Source of the DNA: Pseudomonas akapageensis
GTDB lineage: Bacteria > Pseudomonadota > Gammaproteobacteria > Pseudomonadales > Pseudomonadaceae
Assembly: GCF_011355085.1 (NCBI RefSeq)
Contig: NZ_VXCP01000014.1
Coordinates: 1-64,000, forward strand
Reading direction: 5' to 3'
DNA: 64,000 nucleotides
Within the stretch, counting starts at the first letter, position 1. Each line of letters opens with the position of its first letter. The notes under the pieces were generated by a model. The model saw only the letters and a list, made by a program, of their open reading frames with translations, made no database searches and was not told the DNA's origin. The translations under genes were made by a program, and so were the position numbers. Below are positions 28,386-36,617 of this stretch, piece after piece.

Positions 28386-29492
28386 ATGTCGATGATGAAA
28401 GCCGCGCGTCTGCACGAGATCGGTGGTCGTTTCACCTTTGACGAAGTTCCCGTGCCGACACCCGGCGAGCACGACGTGTTGGTCAAGGTCGAGGCCAGCG
28501 GGGTCATTCCCAACCTGAAAAACGTCACCACCCACTTTCCCGAGTGGTACCCCTTCCTGCCATTGCCGGCGCTGCCAGCGGTTTTCGGGCTGGACAGCGC
28601 CGGCACTGTCGCCGCGGTGGGCACCAAGGTCACCGGGTTCAAGCCCGGTGACCGTGTGTACGTCAATCCGGGTGTCGGTTGCGGTGAGTGTCGCTACTGC
28701 CGTCAGGGTGAGACGCCGCGTTGCGACGCTTATACCTTTCTCGGTTACTTCGGCTTCGGGCCCGGCTCGCAAGCCATCTTCAAGGACTACGCCCATGCTG
28801 GCTACAGCCAGTACATGACCGCGCCGTCGACCAACCTGGTGCGCCTGCCGCAATGCTTGAGCTTCGCCCAGGCGACGCGCTTGGGTTACCTCGGCACGGC
28901 CTATTCGGCCATTCGCAAATCGGCATTGCGTCCGGGGCAGAGCGTCTTGATTCTCGGCGCATCGGGCACGCTCGGTGTGGGCGCGACGTTGCTCGCCCTG
29001 GCATTCGGCGCGGCACGTATCGTGGTGGCGGCGCGCGACGAGGGCGCCCTGGCCAGGCTCCAGCAATTGGCGCCGGAGCGTATTGTCCCGGTGCTGATCG
29101 GTGCTGGCGATATCGACCAGCAGGTGCGTGACCAGGTGCCGGGAGGCGTCGATGTGATGCTCGATACCTTGGGCGCCAAGGCACCGGCGGCGCTTTCGGT
29201 GGCGGCCATGCAGGCCGTCGCACGCGGCGGCCGGATCATCCAGATCGGCGGCGTGGCCGGGCCCATCCCGATCGACCCGCACCCGTTCATGTGCGCCCAG
29301 CTGCAGTACATCGGCTCGCTGTGGTTCACCACGGCCGAGGGCGACGAGATGGTCAGCATGATCGAGGCCGGTACTGTTGATCTGTCGCTGCTCGAAGAGC
29401 GTCGTTACGGGCTCGAGCAGCTCAACGAGGCGCTCGAAGACATCCAGGTGCTGGCCAACGGTTTCACCAATTTCCATATCGTGCACGCCTGA
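28386..29492 (+). CDS. MDR-superfamily alcohol dehydrogenase-like protein
   Basis: 368 aa from the ATG at 28386 (GGAGGAG upstream). GroES-like domain, then a Rossmann domain (SVLILGASGTLGVGATLLAL). The structural-zinc cysteines are intact (CGECRYCRQGETPRC, C-x2-C-x2-C-x7-C). The catalytic-zinc site looks lost: the usual G-x-C-x-(T/S)-D becomes SGVIPNLKN and the GHE motif becomes GLD. It may therefore be a zinc-independent reductase or have another role. It follows the DUF1329 gene and precedes a cupin gene, so it is probably the metabolic part of that operon. Confidence 0.85.
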   Translation: MSMMKAARLHEIGGRFTFDEVPVPTPGEHDVLVKVEASGVIPNLKNVTTHFPEWYPFLPLPALPAVFGLDSAGTVAAVGTKVTGFKPGDRVYVNPGVGCGECRYCRQGETPRCDAYTFLGYFGFGPGSQAIFKDYAHAGYSQYMTAPSTNLVRLPQCLSFAQATRLGYLGTAYSAIRKSALRPGQSVLILGASGTLGVGATLLALAFGAARIVVAARDEGALARLQQLAPERIVPVLIGAGDIDQQVRDQVPGGVDVMLDTLGAKAPAALSVAAMQAVARGGRIIQIGGVAGPIPIDPHPFMCAQLQYIGSLWFTTAEGDEMVSMIEAGTVDLSLLEERRYGLEQLNEALEDIQVLANGFTNFHIVHA

Positions 29493-29556
29493 AAAAACCT
29501 GCGCGCGTCGCCTGCAGCGGCGCGTGCCTTTACCCTCAATCGGAAGCGTTCAGAAC

Positions 29557-30096
29557 ATGACAATAAAGCGCATCGTGACAGGTCATGACAGCTCCGGCAG
29601 TGCTGTCTTTATCGAAAATGGCCCGCTTGCCGGCGTCGAATCCTTCATCCATTCCCCAGGCTTCAGCGCCGCGCTGGTCTGGCAAACCGAACCCCAGGCC
29701 CGCATCGTCGACCAACCGACCGATCCGGCGCAGCGGCTGGTGTCGGTAGTGCCGGCGCCGGGAGGCAGCAGTGCGCTGCTGGTCACCTTCCCGCCGGACA
29801 GCCTGGCCGGTGCGGGCGATTTCGATCCAGAGGCCGCAGGCCGGGAGCTCTGCGCACGGCTACCCGGCCTGGGCGAGCGATTCGAGGCCGAGCATCCGGG
29901 GTTCCATCGTACCGACACCATCGACTACGGCGTGGTCCTGGAAGGGGAGGTCGAACTGGAGCTCGACGGCGGGCGCACCAGTCGGTTGCGCCAGGGGGAT
30001 TTTGTGGTGCAGATGGGCACCCGCCATGCGTGGCGTAACCCCGGTAACACTCCGGCACGCCTGCTGTTCGTGCTGGTCGGCGCACAGCGCTCGTAA
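29557..30096 (+). CDS. Cupin-domain protein
   Basis: 179 aa from the ATG at 29557 (MTIKRIVTG); CGGAAGCG is the likely ribosome site. The N-terminal ~80 residues are a beta-rich domain without clear motifs. The C-terminal cupin fold has FHRTDTIDYGVVLEGEVELELDGG and then LRQGDFVVQMGTRHAWRNPGNTPARLLFV. The first cupin motif has only one His (FHRTD) and the second ends TRHAW, so a metal site may be reduced. Similar proteins are annotated as cupins of unknown substrate near SDR or MDR genes. Last gene of the 21.9-30.1 kb operon. Confidence 0.8.
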   Translation: MTIKRIVTGHDSSGSAVFIENGPLAGVESFIHSPGFSAALVWQTEPQARIVDQPTDPAQRLVSVVPAPGGSSALLVTFPPDSLAGAGDFDPEAAGRELCARLPGLGERFEAEHPGFHRTDTIDYGVVLEGEVELELDGGRTSRLRQGDFVVQMGTRHAWRNPGNTPARLLFVLVGAQRS

Positions 30097-30382
30097 AAGA
30101 CCGCCTGGGCAGGCGTAAACGCCATAAAGCATGGGATTTAGGCCGTTTTGCTACGTTCGTCGCGAAGAACAGGCAGTGGCTGCAGGCAGGGTATGGTTCT
30201 TGCCTCTACTGGGAAGCATCGCGCGCTTTGCAAGGCGTTGTCCGGACCCCAGACAAGCGATCAATAGCGGGAGATACACCCATATGCGCGCCCGAGATTA
30301 GCCACCAAAACAATAATTAAGCGCGTGTGCCTTGTAGTGGAAATGCAATCTGCCCCACGACCCTGGGCGGAGGATATCAACA
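30097..30382. promoter_or_regulatory. Intergenic region ahead of the AraC/XylS-type regulator
   Basis: 286 bp without a gene. A weak hairpin CGCCT-GGGC-AGGCG (30102-30115) follows the cupin stop without a T-run. TGCAGGCAGGGTA (about 30181-30193) resembles a XylS half-site but with the wrong internal spacing. The regulator's ribosome site GCGGAGG lies at 30366-30372. Confidence 0.4.
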
Positions 30383-31381
30383 ATGCAAAATCTGGTTTTT
30401 GCCGCGGCAACGCCACCGGAAACAGTACTGTCCCGATTCGAGGTCTGTCGCACCCAGGATATCGAGGAGGCCAGCAAATGGGGGGAGCGCATATTCTGTG
30501 CGAACCGCCTGCGCAGCCTGGATATCAAGGGGGCGGTCAATACCAGCATCTACTATCGGCGGCTGGGAGGCGTCGGCATCGGTCGCATGAGTTACGGCGG
30601 TGACATCACCATCGAACCTGGCGTCCTCGATTCCTTCGCCCTGATCCAGATGCCGATACGTGGCCAGGAATTGATCGAGTACGCCAACCAGCGGGTGCAT
30701 TCAACACCCCAGCTCGGGTCGATTCTCAATACCCATGCGCCGTTCAAGATTCATCACTGTCCCGGCACCGAAAAGCTGATCATCCGCGTCGATCGCAGCC
30801 TGCTCGAACGCCACTGTCAGCAGCACCTGGGGCGCACCTTGCGCAAGGCCATCGAGTTTCAGCCGGCCATGCCGCTGGATACCGTCGAGGGGCGGCGCTG
30901 GATGCGCATGATCGGCTGGCTCTACGACAGCCTGTCCGTTGACGAGGAAGTGCCAGCGCTGCTTGTTGCGCAGTTCGAGAGCACCCTGGTCGACACCTTG
31001 CTGGCGTGTCAGCCGCACACCTACAGCGCTGAACTGTGCGAGGACTCGCGCACCATCGCCCCATCGTTCGTCAAACGCGTGGAGCGCTATATCGAGGAAC
31101 ATGCCCACGAGCCGATCTCCATCGTGGACATGGCCGAGCACGCCGGTGTCAGCAGCCGTTCGTTGTTCACCGGCTTTCGCCGTTACCGCAATACCTCGCC
31201 GATGCTCTACCTCAAGGAAGTGCGTTTGCGCTACGTCCATGAGGAACTGCAGCGTCAGAGCCTGGGCGCCGTCACCGTCACCTCCGTGGCCTTCCGTTGG
31301 GGCTTCAGCCACCTTGGCCACTTCACGACCGATTACAAGCGTCGCTTTGGCGAGAGCCCGTCGGAGACGCTCTCGCGTTGA
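30383..31381 (+). CDS. oxoS: AraC/XylS-type activator, OxoS-like
   Basis: 332 aa. N-terminal sensor domain of the XylS type (~residues 10-210) and two C-terminal helix-turn-helix motifs: SIVDMAEHAGVSSRSLFTGFRRYRNTSPMLYLKEVRL and VTVTSVAFRWGFSHLGHFTTDYKRRFGESPSETL. In P. putida 86 the quinoline-degradation promoters are activated by OxoS, an AraC/XylS-type protein encoded beside oxoO. The position here (just upstream of the OxoO-like gene) and the presence of three XylS-like promoters make this the probable activator of mhpB, oxoO and oxoR. The symbol is given by this context; sequence identity to OxoS was not computed. Confidence 0.82.
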   Translation: MQNLVFAAATPPETVLSRFEVCRTQDIEEASKWGERIFCANRLRSLDIKGAVNTSIYYRRLGGVGIGRMSYGGDITIEPGVLDSFALIQMPIRGQELIEYANQRVHSTPQLGSILNTHAPFKIHHCPGTEKLIIRVDRSLLERHCQQHLGRTLRKAIEFQPAMPLDTVEGRRWMRMIGWLYDSLSVDEEVPALLVAQFESTLVDTLLACQPHTYSAELCEDSRTIAPSFVKRVERYIEEHAHEPISIVDMAEHAGVSSRSLFTGFRRYRNTSPMLYLKEVRLRYVHEELQRQSLGAVTVTSVAFRWGFSHLGHFTTDYKRRFGESPSETLSR

Positions 31382-31420
31382 TTTCAACTGGACAGGGATG
31401 TCCACCCCCCGCGCATTTTA

Positions 31421-31482
31421 TGCGCTGCCGGGATAAGCAGCTCAGTCCCGGGAGCGTCAGCTCAGCCCCCACTTCCTAGGAT
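31421..31482 (+). promoter_or_regulatory. XylS/OxoS-type promoter B, upstream of oxoO
   Basis: Distal site TGCGCTGCCGGGATA (31421-31435), GGGAGCG 20 bp on, and -10 box TAGGAT at 31477-31482. Spacing from distal site to -10 is 62 bp, identical to promoters A and C, although the sequence between is partly different. Confidence 0.82.
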
Positions 31483-31542
31483 GACGGTCAAGCGTGCCGT
31501 AGTGCGACGCCAATGTCCTGTCAGCCTTTTGGGAGTCACCAC

Positions 31543-32880
31543 ATGTCCGAGCAACCCATCATTCGTCGTCGCGTGGTCAAGACCGGTATCAGCGATGCCC
31601 GTGCCAACAACGCGAAAACCCAGAGCCAATATCAACCGTACAAGGATGCCGCCTGGGGCTTCGTCAACCACTGGTACCCGGCGCTGTTCAGCAACGAGCT
31701 GGCCGAAGACCAGGTCGAGGGCATCCAGATCTGTGGTATCCCGATTGTGCTGCGCCGGGTCAACGGTCAGGTGTATGCCCTCAAGGACCAGTGCCTGCAC
31801 CGTGGCGTGCGGTTGTCGGAGAAACCAACCTGCTTCACAAAGAGCACCATCTCGTGCTGGTACCACGGTTTCACCTTCGACCTGGAAAGCGGCAAGCTGG
31901 TGACCATCGTTGCCAACCCGGACGACAAGCTGATCGGCACCACCGGCATCACCACCTACCCGGTGCATGAGGTCAATGGCATGATTTTCGTCTTCGTGCG
32001 CGAAGACAGCTTCCCCGATGAAGACGTACCGCCACTGGCCGACGACCTGCCATTCCGTTTCCCGGAGCGCAGTGAACAGTTCCCGCATCCGCAGTGGCCG
32101 GCTTCGCCGGGCGTGCTCGATGAAAACGCGGTGGTGCTCGGCATGCACCGTACCGGTTTCGGCAACTGGCGAATCGCCTGTGAGAACGGCTTCGACAACG
32201 CCCACATCCTGGTGCACAAGGACAACACCATCGTCCACGCCATGGACTGGGTACTGCCACTGGGCCTGCTGCCGACCAGCGATGACTGCATTGCCGTAAT
32301 CGAAGATGAGAAGGGCCCCAAAGGCTTGATGCAATGGCTGTTCACCGACAAGTGGGCGCCAGTGCTGGAGAACAAGGAACTGGGCCTGAAGGTGGATGGC
32401 CTCAACGGTCGCCAATACCGAACCTCGGTGGTATTGCCTGGCGTGCTGATGGTGGAAAACTGGCCTGGCGAGCACTTGACCCAGTACGAGTGGTACGTGC
32501 CGATCACCGATGATACCCACGAGTACTGGGAAATCATCGTGCGCGTGTGCAACACCCCGGAGGAGCGCCAGAAGCATCAATATCGTTTTGACCACGTGTA
32601 CAAGCCACTGTGCCTGCACGGCTTCAACGATTGCGACATCTATGCCCGCGAAGCGATGCAGAACTTCTATGCCGACGGCACCGGTTGGGATGACGAGCAA
32701 CTGGTGGCCACCGACATTTCGCCGATCAGCTGGCGCAAGCTGGCCTCGCGCTGGAACCGCGGTATCGCCAAGCCGGGGCGTGGTGTGAAGGGCGCGTTGA
32801 AGGACACCAGCCTGATCTTCAAGGAAACCGCCGACGGTCATCGCCCGAGCTACAAGGTCCGGCAGATTGTCGAAGAGTGA
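31543..32880 (+). CDS. oxoO: Rieske oxygenase, 2-oxo-1,2-dihydroquinoline 8-monooxygenase-like (OxoO)
   Basis: 445 aa from the ATG at 31543 (GGGAG upstream). Rieske ligands Cys84, His86, Cys105, His108 (CLH ... CWYH). Mononuclear iron ligands His221 and His225 in NGFDNAHILVH, with the carboxylate from the FNDCDIYARE segment near 363-365 and a bridging Asp218. It belongs to the CarAa/OxoO branch of homotrimeric oxygenases; length and the Fe-ligand numbering match, as I recall, OxoO of P. putida 86, which hydroxylates 2-oxo-1,2-dihydroquinoline at C8. First gene of an operon with a hydrolase and an amidase. A related N-heterocycle, such as a substituted quinolone, cannot be excluded. Confidence 0.88.
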   Translation: MSEQPIIRRRVVKTGISDARANNAKTQSQYQPYKDAAWGFVNHWYPALFSNELAEDQVEGIQICGIPIVLRRVNGQVYALKDQCLHRGVRLSEKPTCFTKSTISCWYHGFTFDLESGKLVTIVANPDDKLIGTTGITTYPVHEVNGMIFVFVREDSFPDEDVPPLADDLPFRFPERSEQFPHPQWPASPGVLDENAVVLGMHRTGFGNWRIACENGFDNAHILVHKDNTIVHAMDWVLPLGLLPTSDDCIAVIEDEKGPKGLMQWLFTDKWAPVLENKELGLKVDGLNGRQYRTSVVLPGVLMVENWPGEHLTQYEWYVPITDDTHEYWEIIVRVCNTPEERQKHQYRFDHVYKPLCLHGFNDCDIYAREAMQNFYADGTGWDDEQLVATDISPISWRKLASRWNRGIAKPGRGVKGALKDTSLIFKETADGHRPSYKVRQIVEE

Positions 32881-32934
32881 TTGACTCGGCTGCCCGGCGC
32901 ACATCGCCGGGCAGCCTCAGGCGAGGCATTTGCA

Positions 32935-33798
32935 ATGGACAACGAATTCCCTTCTACCCGTCACTGGGTCACAGCCGACGGCGTGCGTCTGCACTACCGC
33001 CAGGTCGACGGGCCGGATGACGGCCTGCCGGTGATCTTTACCCATGGTGGCGGCCCGGGCAGTACTGCCTGGAGCAATTTTCACCGCAGTGCACTGCCGT
33101 TCGCGGCGCGTCATCGCTGTTACTTTCTCGACTTTGCCCAGTTCGGTGACTCGGACATGGTGCCCGTCGAGGGGCCCGTGTTCAGCTGGCACGCGCGCAA
33201 GCTGCTGGCGTTCATGGACGCTCTGGGCATCGCCCGGGCGCATCTGGTCAACCAGTCGTTCGGCGGCTGCGTGGCGATCCGCTTCGCTGCCGAACACCCC
33301 GAGCGGGTCGCTCGCCTGGTGCTTATCGGCTCGCAACCGGTGGCGCGTGGCGTGATGCAACCGCTGCCGCTGTTCAGCAAGCATGCCGCAACGCTGATGA
33401 GCGATTACTACTTCGCCGATGGCGGGCCGAGCCTGGCTAAGATGCGCACATTGATCCAGCGTTACGAGCTGCACGACGACGGTGCAATCGATGAGCAAAG
33501 CCTGCAGCTGCGTTTTCAAGCGAGCTGCAACCCGGGCTTGCACGCACTGTTCGAACAACCCGGAGCCTTTGGTCAGCCGGAAGACCTCATGCCGCTGTTC
33601 AACCGGGTAAAGGCGCCGACCTTGATCCTCTGGGGCCTGCATGACTGGTTCGGCGGCATCGATGTACCGATGCTGATGGTCAACCAGTTTGCCGACGCGC
33701 GCCTGCATGTGCTGGGTAACGCCGCGCACCATCTACAGAGTGAACAACCGGCCGAATTCAACGCATTGGCACTGAATTTCCTCGGAGGCTACCCATGA
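32935..33798 (+). CDS. Alpha/beta hydrolase (meta-cleavage/amide hydrolase-like)
   Basis: 287 aa from the ATG at 32935. Oxyanion segment FTHGGGPGSTAWSNF, nucleophile Ser108 in NQSFGG, acid Asp in WGLHDWFGGIDVP, and catalytic His in GNAAHHLQSEQP. The HGGGPG and AWSNF signatures are those of C-C bond hydrolases such as MhpC, BphD and CarC. In the carbazole pathway a CarC-type hydrolase follows the CarA/CarB steps, so a similar ring-fission-product role is possible. It lies 54 bp after oxoO and overlaps the amidase gene by four bases (ATGA), so the three are translated together. Confidence 0.85.
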   Translation: MDNEFPSTRHWVTADGVRLHYRQVDGPDDGLPVIFTHGGGPGSTAWSNFHRSALPFAARHRCYFLDFAQFGDSDMVPVEGPVFSWHARKLLAFMDALGIARAHLVNQSFGGCVAIRFAAEHPERVARLVLIGSQPVARGVMQPLPLFSKHAATLMSDYYFADGGPSLAKMRTLIQRYELHDDGAIDEQSLQLRFQASCNPGLHALFEQPGAFGQPEDLMPLFNRVKAPTLILWGLHDWFGGIDVPMLMVNQFADARLHVLGNAAHHLQSEQPAEFNALALNFLGGYP

Positions 33799-35198
33799 AC
33801 AGCCAAGATGAACTGCACTACCTGGAACTGCATGAACTGTCGCTGCTGATCCGCACGGGCAAGCTGTCGCCGGTGGAAGTCACCGAGGCGCAGTTGGCGC
33901 GTATCGAGCGGCTGGATGGCCGCTTGAATGCCTACGCCACGGTCACGCCGGAACTGGCGCTCCAGCAGGCCCGCGAGGCCGAGCGCGAACTGGCGCGCGG
34001 CGAATGCCGCAGCCCCTTGCATGGCATCCCGCTCGCGGTGAAGGACTTGCTGCACACGGCCGGCGTGCCCACCTCGGCAGGCATGCCGATTCACCAGGCA
34101 TTCGTGCCCAGCGAAGATGCCACTGTCGTGGCCCGCTTGCGCGAAGCCGGGAGCGTGCTGCTCGGCAAGCTGAGGATGACCGAGGGCGCCTTCGCCATCC
34201 ACCACCCGGACCTGCCCACGCCGCTCAACCCCTGGCACCCTGGGCACTGGGCCGGTGCCTCCTCCAGCGGCAGCGGCGTGGCCACTGCCGCCGGCCTCTG
34301 TTACGCCGCGATCGGCAGCGACACGGGCGGTTCGATTCGTTTTCCCTGTGCAGCCAACGGCCTCACCGGGCTCAAGCCGACCTGGGGCCGGGTCAGTCGC
34401 CATGGCTGCTTCGAGCTGGCCGCCAGCCTCGACCACATCGGGCCGATGACCCGAAGCGCTCGTGACGCCCTGTTCCTGCTCTCGACCATTGCCGGCCACG
34501 ATCCCAAGGACCCGACCTCGCTGCCCAGCGTTTGCCTGGAGGTGCCCAGCATCGAGGACTCGTTCCGCGGCCTGCGCGTTGGCATCGACGAAGCCTGGTT
34601 GAGCGATGGCGTCGACCCGGTGATACAACAGGCATTGGAGCGGATCATGGCCATCGTCCGTGACAGCGGCGGCATCCTGCAGCGCGTCAACATGCCCGAC
34701 ACACGTGCGGTGAGCGGTAACTGGGAGCTTCATTGCGGCGTGCAGACGGCCGTTGCCCATGCTGCCACCTACCCGCAACGGGCAAGTGAATACGGCCCGG
34801 CCCTGAGCCGGCTGATCGATACCGGACGTGCCCTCAGCGGCATGGATTACCAGCGCGTGCTGCTCGAGGCGCAGCGTTTCAGCGGTGAGCTGGACCTCGT
34901 GCTCAACGATGTCGACCTGCTGCTGTCGCCGGTGCAGCCCTATGCCGCGCCGACCCACGAACAACTGGCCAACCTGGCCCAGGACCCGGAGGCCAATCGC
35001 CGCCTGATCCAGTTCACCGCGCCGTTCAATGTCAGCGGCCACCCCTGCATCAGCCTGCCTTGCGGTTTCACCGACGACGGCCTGCCGATCGGTTGCCAGT
35101 TCATTGCCAAGCGCAATGGCGAGGCAGTGTTGTGCCGCGCCGGTATGGCGGTGCAGAAAGTGACGGACTGGCACCGGGTGCGTCCAGCGGCTCTTTAA
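33795..35198 (+). CDS. Amidase-signature family hydrolase
   Basis: 467 aa. Complete Ser-cisSer-Lys triad: Lys83 (LAVKDLL), cis-Ser158 (GASSSGSG), nucleophile Ser180 (GSDTGGS). Substrate class is carboxamides or lactam-like amides. A pathway role in opening the pyridone (lactam) ring after C8 hydroxylation, or in releasing ammonia from a ring-opened amide, is an inference from position inside the oxoO operon. It overlaps the hydrolase stop by four bases and is followed by a strong terminator. A second amidase lies at 37993-39426; the two are only distantly similar. Confidence 0.9.
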   Translation: MNSQDELHYLELHELSLLIRTGKLSPVEVTEAQLARIERLDGRLNAYATVTPELALQQAREAERELARGECRSPLHGIPLAVKDLLHTAGVPTSAGMPIHQAFVPSEDATVVARLREAGSVLLGKLRMTEGAFAIHHPDLPTPLNPWHPGHWAGASSSGSGVATAAGLCYAAIGSDTGGSIRFPCAANGLTGLKPTWGRVSRHGCFELAASLDHIGPMTRSARDALFLLSTIAGHDPKDPTSLPSVCLEVPSIEDSFRGLRVGIDEAWLSDGVDPVIQQALERIMAIVRDSGGILQRVNMPDTRAVSGNWELHCGVQTAVAHAATYPQRASEYGPALSRLIDTGRALSGMDYQRVLLEAQRFSGELDLVLNDVDLLLSPVQPYAAPTHEQLANLAQDPEANRRLIQFTAPFNVSGHPCISLPCGFTDDGLPIGCQFIAKRNGEAVLCRAGMAVQKVTDWHRVRPAAL

Positions 35199-35212
35199 TG
35201 GCTCCTTTGTTA

Positions 35213-35241
35213 GCCCGTGCCCTATGGCACGGGCTTTTTTT
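35213..35241 (+). terminator. Rho-independent terminator of the oxoO operon
   Basis: Perfect 9-bp stem GCCCGTGCC / GGCACGGGC with loop CTAT (35213-35234), followed by seven T (35235-35241). Confidence 0.92.
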
Positions 35242-35301
35242 ATTCCATCGGCCAACGCCGAACCTTGGTCTGGCACCGCAGGGGAAGGCTGTGCCTTCCA
35301 A

Positions 35302-35402
35302 TCGCTGGCAAGCCAGCTCCCACAGGGACCACTGCAACCCACAGATATTTGGTTTGAAACACTGTGGGAGCTGCGGTGCGACGACTCGACTTGCCAGCGA
35401 TG
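35302..35402. repeat. Pair of REP-like elements
   Basis: An inverted copy (TCGCTGGCAAGCCAGCTCCC, from 35302) faces a forward diverged copy (TGTGGGAGC ... TTGCCAGCG, 35363-35400). Head-to-head arrangement as in the pair at 3.7 kb. They fill most of the 383-bp gap between the oxoO-operon terminator and promoter C; no gene is present there. Confidence 0.65.
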
Positions 35403-35453
35403 CAGACACCGCGGTGTGTCAGGTCCGACGCCATCGCACTTCTCGCAGGATTC

Positions 35454-35515
35454 TGCGCTGTCGGGATAAGCCCGTAGCCCATGGGAGCGCCGCCCCGGCC
35501 AAGGCTTCCTATGAT
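35454..35515 (+). promoter_or_regulatory. XylS/OxoS-type promoter C, upstream of oxoR
   Basis: Distal site TGCGCTGTCGGGATA (35454-35468), GTAGCCCATGGGAGCGCCGC 20-39 bp on (a 20-base block identical to promoter A), and -10 box TATGAT (35510-35515). Same 62-bp span as promoters A and B. The start of oxoR is 67 bp past the -10. Confidence 0.82.
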
Positions 35516-35581
35516 CGGTCCATCTCAAGAATCCGGCCGCTCACGGCCGTAGCCCCATGCCTGCCAGGGAGCCGACCTCTC

Positions 35582-36607
35582 ATGAATGACAAACAGCACC
35601 AAGTCACCGTCAACTTCAGCGATGGCGTCAGCCGCAGTTTCAACGTCGCCGAGCAAACCAGCATTCTCGATGCCGCGCTCGCCGCGGACATTCCGTTGCT
35701 CTATCAATGCCGTTCCGGCAGCTGCTCAAGCTGCATCGCCCAGCTCGCCGAGGGCGACGCCCGTACTCGCCCGGGCGCCAGTTCCACGCTGATGCCCAGC
35801 GAATACGCCGCCGGCCAGCGCCTGCTGTGTCTCTGCCAGGCCGAGTCCGACTGCAGTTTCGACCTCGCCTACAGCAGTGAAGTCGGCTCGAGCATGGCGC
35901 AGCAAGTGCACGCGTTCGTCAACGCAGTGGAGCGCATTGCCAGCAACGTGATGCGCGTGACCCTGGAATTGGCCGATGGCGACTGGCTGGAGTTTCGCCC
36001 CGGCCAGTTCATGCAGATTGAAGTGCCGGGTTACGGCGTGGTGCGCAGCTACTCGCCATCGAGCACGGTGGCGCAGTTGCCGCAACTTGAGTTCCTGGTT
36101 CGGCTGCTACCGGGTGGTGCCATGTCCGGCTACCTGGAAGAGAAGGCTGCGAACGAGGACGTGCTGACCTTGAGCGGCCCTTATGGTGCGTTCTTCCTGC
36201 GCGAGGAAAAGCGCCGCGCGCCGCACATCTTCGTCGCTGGCGGCACGGGCCTGGCGCCGATCCTGTCGATGATCGATGCCTTGCGCCAAGGCAGCGGGCG
36301 CAAGCCGCCGATGCTGCTCAGCTTCGGTTGTGCGGTGCCGGACGCCTTGTTCTGCCTCGACGACATCGAGCTGCGCCAACAGTGGTTGCCCAGCCTGGAA
36401 GCACGCATCTGCGTCGACCGCGAACCGCGCGACGGCCTGCACCACGGCAGCCCGGTCAGTGCGCTGCGTGAGGGCGATGTCAGTGCCGACACAGTCGCCT
36501 ATCTGTGCGGCCCGCAACCGATGATCGATGCCGCCACTGCGCGGTTGATCGAGTTGGGCGCCGACCCCGCGAACATCTTTGCCGAACAGTTTGTGGCCAG
36601 CCACTAA
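35582..36607 (+). CDS. oxoR: OxoR-like reductase (N-terminal 2Fe-2S ferredoxin, FAD, NAD domains)
   Basis: 341 aa. Domain order: plant-type ferredoxin with cysteines 43, 48, 51 and 83 (C-x4-C-x2-C ... C), FAD domain with RSYSP, NAD domain with GGTGLAPILSMI, and CGPQPMI near the end. This class IB order is that of the OxoR reductase partner of OxoO (and of BenC/XylZ types), and its length is close to that of OxoR. It supplies NADH electrons to the OxoO-like oxygenase, though encoded in a separate, co-regulated operon under promoter C. Start at ATG 35582 with GGGAG upstream; the frame is open further up but shows no coding character there. Confidence 0.88.
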   Translation: MNDKQHQVTVNFSDGVSRSFNVAEQTSILDAALAADIPLLYQCRSGSCSSCIAQLAEGDARTRPGASSTLMPSEYAAGQRLLCLCQAESDCSFDLAYSSEVGSSMAQQVHAFVNAVERIASNVMRVTLELADGDWLEFRPGQFMQIEVPGYGVVRSYSPSSTVAQLPQLEFLVRLLPGGAMSGYLEEKAANEDVLTLSGPYGAFFLREEKRRAPHIFVAGGTGLAPILSMIDALRQGSGRKPPMLLSFGCAVPDALFCLDDIELRQQWLPSLEARICVDREPRDGLHHGSPVSALREGDVSADTVAYLCGPQPMIDAATARLIELGADPANIFAEQFVASH

Positions 36608-36617
36608 GGAACCCGTC

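Noticed and set aside
30181..30193. TGCAGGCAGGGTA as an autoregulatory XylS site of the regulator gene
   Set aside because: The internal spacing is four bases, not six, and no second half or -10 follows at the fixed distance.
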